From contig NC_054712.1 of NCBI RefSeq assembly GCF_016097555.1, positions 41,981,880 to 42,045,879 on the forward strand: a stretch of 64,000 nt of DNA. The letters are read 5' to 3'. The notes under the pieces were generated by a model. That model was not told the origin of the DNA, did not search any database, and saw only the letters and a list, made by a program, of their open reading frames with translations. Positions 44,562-51,344 of this stretch are shown in pieces. The stretch comes from Gigantopelta aegis (taxonomy: Eukaryota; Mollusca; Gastropoda; Neomphalida; Peltospiridae). Numbering within the stretch: the first letter of the stretch is position 1; each line of letters starts with the position of its first letter. Position numbers and translations under genes: made by a program.

Positions 44562-47500
44562 TGACATGAGGTGGAATGCCAAGGGAACTTTGGGGGAGGT
44601 TTGTAGGGGGGGGGGATGAAAATTAATATATAATAAAATTATAACTTTAAATAAATTTAGGGGGGGACAGGGCCTCTGCCCCCCACCCACCCACCCCTTA
44701 GATCTGCCTCTGTGTGTGTTACGTACTAACCACAGTAGACCGAATGTATCGATCATAACATACAGAAGATAAACAGTTTATTAAACTGTTATAATGTGTT
44801 GTTAAAAAGTGGAAGTTAAAAAATAAATGAGAAAAGAACACATTTTGGTTTTGGTTATGACTAATATCAGCTATCAAAAACTGACTTGAATTTATTTTAT
44901 ATATTTAAACATTTTTTCTGTATTTTCATACTGTAGATATAATACTTGATATTTATAGTTAACCAATTTATGAAGCTACTGTTTTTGTTATTAGTTATAC
45001 CAAATATGATGATATCTTTGCTGAAATTGATTTGGTTTCCTGTTTTACATAAACTCCATGATTTTACTTCTTTCCATAAATTATGAACTTTGTCACACTT
45101 AAAAAATAAATGTATTAGTGTTTCTGGATAATTGCTACAAAAGCTACAAGCATTAGAATCAATATAATGAATCATATGTAAGAATTTGTTAGTCGCCAGG
45201 ATTCTGTGCAGAATTTTATATTGAAACCATGCTAAGGATGTATCTTTCACGCTATGGAAAGGGAGAGTATAAAACGTTTCCCATTCCTGTATATTATATA
45301 TAAACCCCTCATTTGCATATTTTATTTGTGCTTTTGGTATTATTATTCTAGTATTTAGTATATCGTATATATGTTTGCAGCCACTTTTGTCATTTAACAA
45401 CATGCTTAGTTTAAATGGGAAAATGGGATTTTTTAATGATGTAAAAAATATCATCCGTTAAGATATTTAAGTTATGTATAAAAGATTTAGTAGCATTTAT
45501 TAATGAAGCATATTGCAAAACATTTGTATGTATGTGATATTTTGCTGTGAAATCTGCGTATTTTAGGAAGCTCCTTGTTCATTCAATAGATCACCTATAA
45601 ATATGATACCAGTTGTAAGATATTTTTTGTATAAAAATGTTTTTTTATCTATACATATTTTACTGTTGTACCAAATATTAATACCCAAAATGTCATCTAT
45701 ATTACGTGGTTGTTGTTGTATCTGTAACCAGTTGTGTAATGTATCTCTCCAAAATTTTTTAGTATTCGTTCAAGTTTAAAAGTAATGAAATAGTCGCCAT
45801 ATATAATTAAATCGAGTATAGACATACCTGTAATAGATTTAAAGAGATTAGTCCACTTTGGGTTATTAATAATCATTCGTCGAATCCATGCATTTTTAAG
45901 TGCTATAATGTAATTAGTTACGTTTATCATTTTAATTCCGCCATCTTTATAGTTTTGAGTTATTAAACTGGTTGCTAACTTTTCAGTACCATTGCGCCAA
46001 ATAAATTTAAAGAATAATGTATTTAAATACTTGATTAGTGGTTCACTTGGATTAGGTAAAGTTATAAATAGGTGTATTATTTTAGGCTGTGTTACTTAGG
46101 AACATGTTATCATGGCAACAAACACAGGACAAATTCTTTAACCAATAACAGACATGACGTCACTAACGTGGAACAACATTTCAAAAGAAAGATGGTACTC
46201 TGTAACTCGACTCACAAAAAAAACACTCACTTAACTAAACTCAATTATTCACGCCATTCCCCCACCCACATTTTTCATTCAAGAATACATTTTAAGGACA
46301 AAGGGAATAATAAACAATTGAAAAAACAGAAACACATGTTAAGGATAACCATGACATTGACAGTAAAAATAACTTACCACTCCGTGATTTCTGGATGAAG
46401 AACTTTGTTGTCGACTTTGAAACTAAAAAAAAGAATTTAATTTTCAAAGCTTCAGCAAACAAGATAGCAAGAAAGAATGCATATAAAAAAAATTTCCACT
46501 AGCATATCAATCCATCAATCCATCATTCATTCATTCATTCATTTACTCATTCACTCATTTATATATTAATTTTTGTGCTATAAGCAAAAATAATACCATT
46601 AATACATTTTATAAAACTAATTTAATAGTAGGTGTATTGGTATAAAGTATAAGAATCATGAATAACTTAATACAAATGAAAAACAAGAATTAAATACAAC
46701 ATTAATTAATGATAAGACATTTTACTGTACAATGGTTTTGGTTATGTCTAATATCAGTTATGTTAAGTGTGTAGAAAGTCTTTGAAAACAAACATTACAC
46801 TAGCATTGGAAGTATTAATAATAATAATTTATTATGTACCATAAAAGGAATCAAGAGTGTAGGTAATGATAGCAATGTTCATGTACATCGTAGTATACAT
46901 ACTGTTAATCATGTTTGTTTGTTTTGCTTAACGACACCACTAGAGCACATTGATTTATTAATCATCGGCTATTGTATGTCAAACATTTGGTAATTTCGAC
47001 ACAGTCATAGAGAGGAAACCCGCTACCTTTTTCCAGTAGTAGCAAGGGATCTTTCATATTCACCATCCTACAGACAGGATAGCACAAACCAAATCGTGGT
47101 GCACTGGCTGGAGCAAGAAATAGCCCAATGGGTCCACAGATGGGGGTCGACCCCAGTCCGACCGCGCATTAAGTGACTGCATTACCAATGGGCTACGTCC
47201 CATCCACACAAGAGTGTAGGTTATGATAGTAATGTTCATGTAGTATACGTATTGTTAATGACAAAACATGTTTAAGGGTAACTATCAAATAGAACAAGGA
47301 GCAGATGTGAAAACTGTTTTTCACGACATGGGAAACGTACTCGGCTATTCCATCAAAAGCAGCTTCCCGGCTGTAGTTTTTGCTGTCCGTGTTCAAACCG
47401 TGCTGAAATCAAAGTACAAAAAAATAATAATTATAATTTGTTTTGTTTTAAACTTGACCATGTTGAAATCAAAGTACAATTTTTTTTTTTTATATAATGT

Positions 47501-50500
47501 TTTTTGTTTTAAACTTGATCATGTTGAAATCAACGTACAACAAAACATCAACAGAAATGTCTGAAATCTACGTACAACAAAACATCCATGGAAATGTCAT
47601 TTAACTCAGAATAGGTACAACAAAACATCAAATAAATTGTAATTTAATTCAGTTTCTATAATTTTGTTTATTGTACATGCTTGAATACAGTCAGGTTGTG
47701 AAATGCATTTGTCTTTTTCAATGTAATGACCTATTAGGATTAAATTTTGATGAAACAAAAATTGTATGACACCCAGTCCATCAAATCCATTGCAAGTTGC
47801 AAGACTTATAGATTTAGTCTGATGTTTAAGTACAACCCACTCACCAATTTTGAAAAGATATTTTTTAAAAACCCTGGCAACTCTGTGAAATGTTAAAACA
47901 ACTAATAACAAAAGTGATTTTTTTTTTTTTTTTTTAAACATGTATTGTTTTCTTAATTTTAACTTTTATATTAGTGTTCAAATATACCCACCAATGTCAA
48001 TAAAACTGCAGGCTTCATTTCCCTCAGTTTTTCAGCCATCTGAATTTAGAAACAAATATTATAGCTTAGCTTCGAAAAATATATACTAAAGAAAGTTTTG
48101 TTTAACAAAACCACTACAACATATTGATTTATTAAGCTGTGATCATGAGATACTAGTTTTTTTTATTTATTTATTTAACAAATGGTTGAACTTTTTAACA
48201 TGCAATAAGATTAATTTTCTATAAACGAAGTTATAATTTTCTGGAACTGACAGTTTAATCTGAGAAACTGATTTAAATGCAAAAATTTAACATTGAAGCT
48301 AAATGCAAAACTCGACACTAATGATTTTGTCACCATCTTGGAAATATTTTGTTTTAAAAATCTTGAATAGCAATATTTCTATTCAATTGAAAATTGATTA
48401 GCAATTACTGTTTGATGTTTAAAAATTGTGTAGTGACCTCTGAAACTTGTGTGGTGAATTGCAATACTAAACAAAATGTTCCCTGCCATCTGAAAATAAT
48501 TCTTATATTTTACCTTTCTAATAAAAATAGACTTATTTAAATTGGCGTTCATTATTGAATAAAATAGAAACCAAGAGAAACCTACATCTGTTGTAAAATA
48601 AACCTCGTCCACTCCATAACACATTTTGAAGTCATCAGGAGACAACAACCTATAGAAAACAAAATAGAATAACAAATCTGAAGCTAAGAACATTGTTTTA
48701 TAATTTTGGTTTTCCATATAAATGCAGCAGACTTGCCATTTTGGTGGGTAATGAGTTGTGTTAATGTATTATTTCACTTCTTTAAAACTTATTGCATTAA
48801 AAACTAACAGTGATAAAAAAAACCAAGGAAAAATACAGCTTCTTCTTCTTCTTCTGCGTTCAAGATATAGTTGATCATGTTTTAGATTTGGAGTCCGGTT
48901 GTGGTGATAAAAAAGAAAGAAAGAAAGAAATTTTTATTTAACAATACACTCAACACATTTTATTTACGGTTATATGGCGTCAGACATATGGTTAAGGACC
49001 ATACAGATTTTGAGAGGAAACCCGCTTTCGCCACTACATGAGCTACTCTTTCCGATTAGCAGCAAGGGATCTTTTATTTGCGCTTCCCACAGGCAGGATA
49101 GCACAAACCATGGCCTTTGTTGAACCAGTTATGGATCACTGGTCGGTGCAAGTGGTTTACACCTACCCACTGAGCCTTGCGGAGCACTCACTCAGGGTTT
49201 GGATATTTTTAAGATGAATGATAATTCTGCAATTTATCAAAGCTATATGTTATATATGACTTTCAGTGATAGAAATAAGCAAAAAATATTACCTGTTCAC
49301 CACACAAATACATCTAGAAATTTATTTGTACGCCAACATTGTCACTTGTTTTATTAAAGTACCAGGATGGTGTTTATGATTGCTCAAAATGAAACTGCAC
49401 TTAAATTTTTTACTTGTCCTCTGGGCAACCACCGAGGCACATTTTGCTTGTCCGAACAGATTTTCACTTGCCGGGACAAACGGACAAGTGCTTATTTCGA
49501 ACACTGACTTTATAGTTTAGTATGACTAGATTCATGTCCTATCATGTCGTAACAAATCTTATGAAATCGGTAAAAACGGTGAGGTTTTTTGTCTGTCTAG
49601 ATACTAGTAAATAAAAGTATTTAGTAACTGTTGTAATTTGTCATGGGCATACAGTTGAAGGTATACTAGCTGTTTACATATCACAGCAAAAGTAAACAAA
49701 TAATGTTGGTGGGAAGTTGAAATTATACACTATAAGAGTGCACCTTTAAATTTGTGTTTATTGTTTTAATGTATTTAATGTTATGAAAGTCAGGATAATA
49801 CCAGCATAATGAACAATGCAAATATAATTTGTATAACCAAACAATCGGGTATTAACAAGAACGAAGCTCTGATTACCCCTTAACATTATACGTTTTGAAA
49901 TATCTAAAAAAACCAGTTACTTCGTGTCATGTAATTTTAACTTTATTATTTCCTTTACTTTTATAAACACTAAAATCACCTTCCCATCCAAACTGCATAG
50001 GAGTCGGGAAGCTTGGGAGCGAAGAGAATTGCCTTCCCTGTCTTCACATCCAGAGCACCATAGAAATCTGGTTCCTCCACTCCAAACATCCAGTGAAAGT
50101 AGGATTCCTGTAAAATATGGAACACCAGAAGTTATTTAACCTTATCTGGACTATATGCAAAAAGATATTACATCTAATGATATCCTAGCACTTAAAAAAC
50201 AGAACCATATGCAAACACCTACAGGAATGAAAAAGAAAGAAATGGTTTATTTAACAACACACTCAACACATTTTATTTACGGTTATATGACGTCAGACAT
50301 ATGGTTAAGGACCACACAGATATTGAGAGAGGAAACCCACTGTCGCCACTTCATGGGCTACTCTTTTCGATTAGCAGCAAGGGATCTTTTATATGTGCCA
50401 TCCCACAAACAGGGTAGTATATACCACGGACTTTGATATACCAGTCGTGGTGCACTGGCTGGAACGAGAAATAGCCCAATGGGCCCACCAACGGAGATCG

Positions 50501-51270
50501 ATCTCAGACCAACCGCGCATCTAGCGAGCACTTTACCACTGGGCTACGTCCCGCTCCCCATACACAAATGATGTGACATATGAAACGTACTGCTGCAATC
50601 TCAAGGATATTTTAATATTTAACATTTAGATAATGTTAAGTTAATAAAAAAAACAAAATGAAAGGATAACAATACAAAAAAGACAAGTGTATCTGTTAAA
50701 ATAGTGATTCATGTCACTTGCCAATTATTTTCTCAGTTTAAGACTGATATGTGTAATATGAAATAAACTCAGGCTTTGGAAAATTGTGTAACCTAATTTT
50801 TATTTGTGCACTAAATTCATTTATTTGCAAATTGTCAATTGGAATTTAAATAATACAAATTATACAAAAACATAGATGGACATGTATATAAATACGAACC
50901 TGTCTAAAGAGCGGTTCATTGTCTGAGCAGTATCGTGTTGTGTACTCTCCTCCCTGCAGGAGCACCACCGCTCCGTCCGGCACTTGTTTGTTGCTTCTCA
51001 GTCTCTCACACAGACGCTTCCGGTTTTCACGAAACAGCTCCATTGGTATGCTCAGCGTGTGGTTGCCACGACAGAACGTCGGTCTATAAAATGAATGTAA
51101 TTATTAATTGGGAAATGAAAGGAAAGAAATACTTGTTCAGTGACACTGGACATATTTTAAACTATGGCTATTTAGTAGCCAACATTGTTTTAACTATTGG
51201 TTGATCGAGCGAGCAAGCAAGTGCAGGGGGGGAGGGAGGAGAGGAGAGGGAGAGAGAGAGAGAGAGAGGA

Positions 51271-51344
<74 letters not shown>

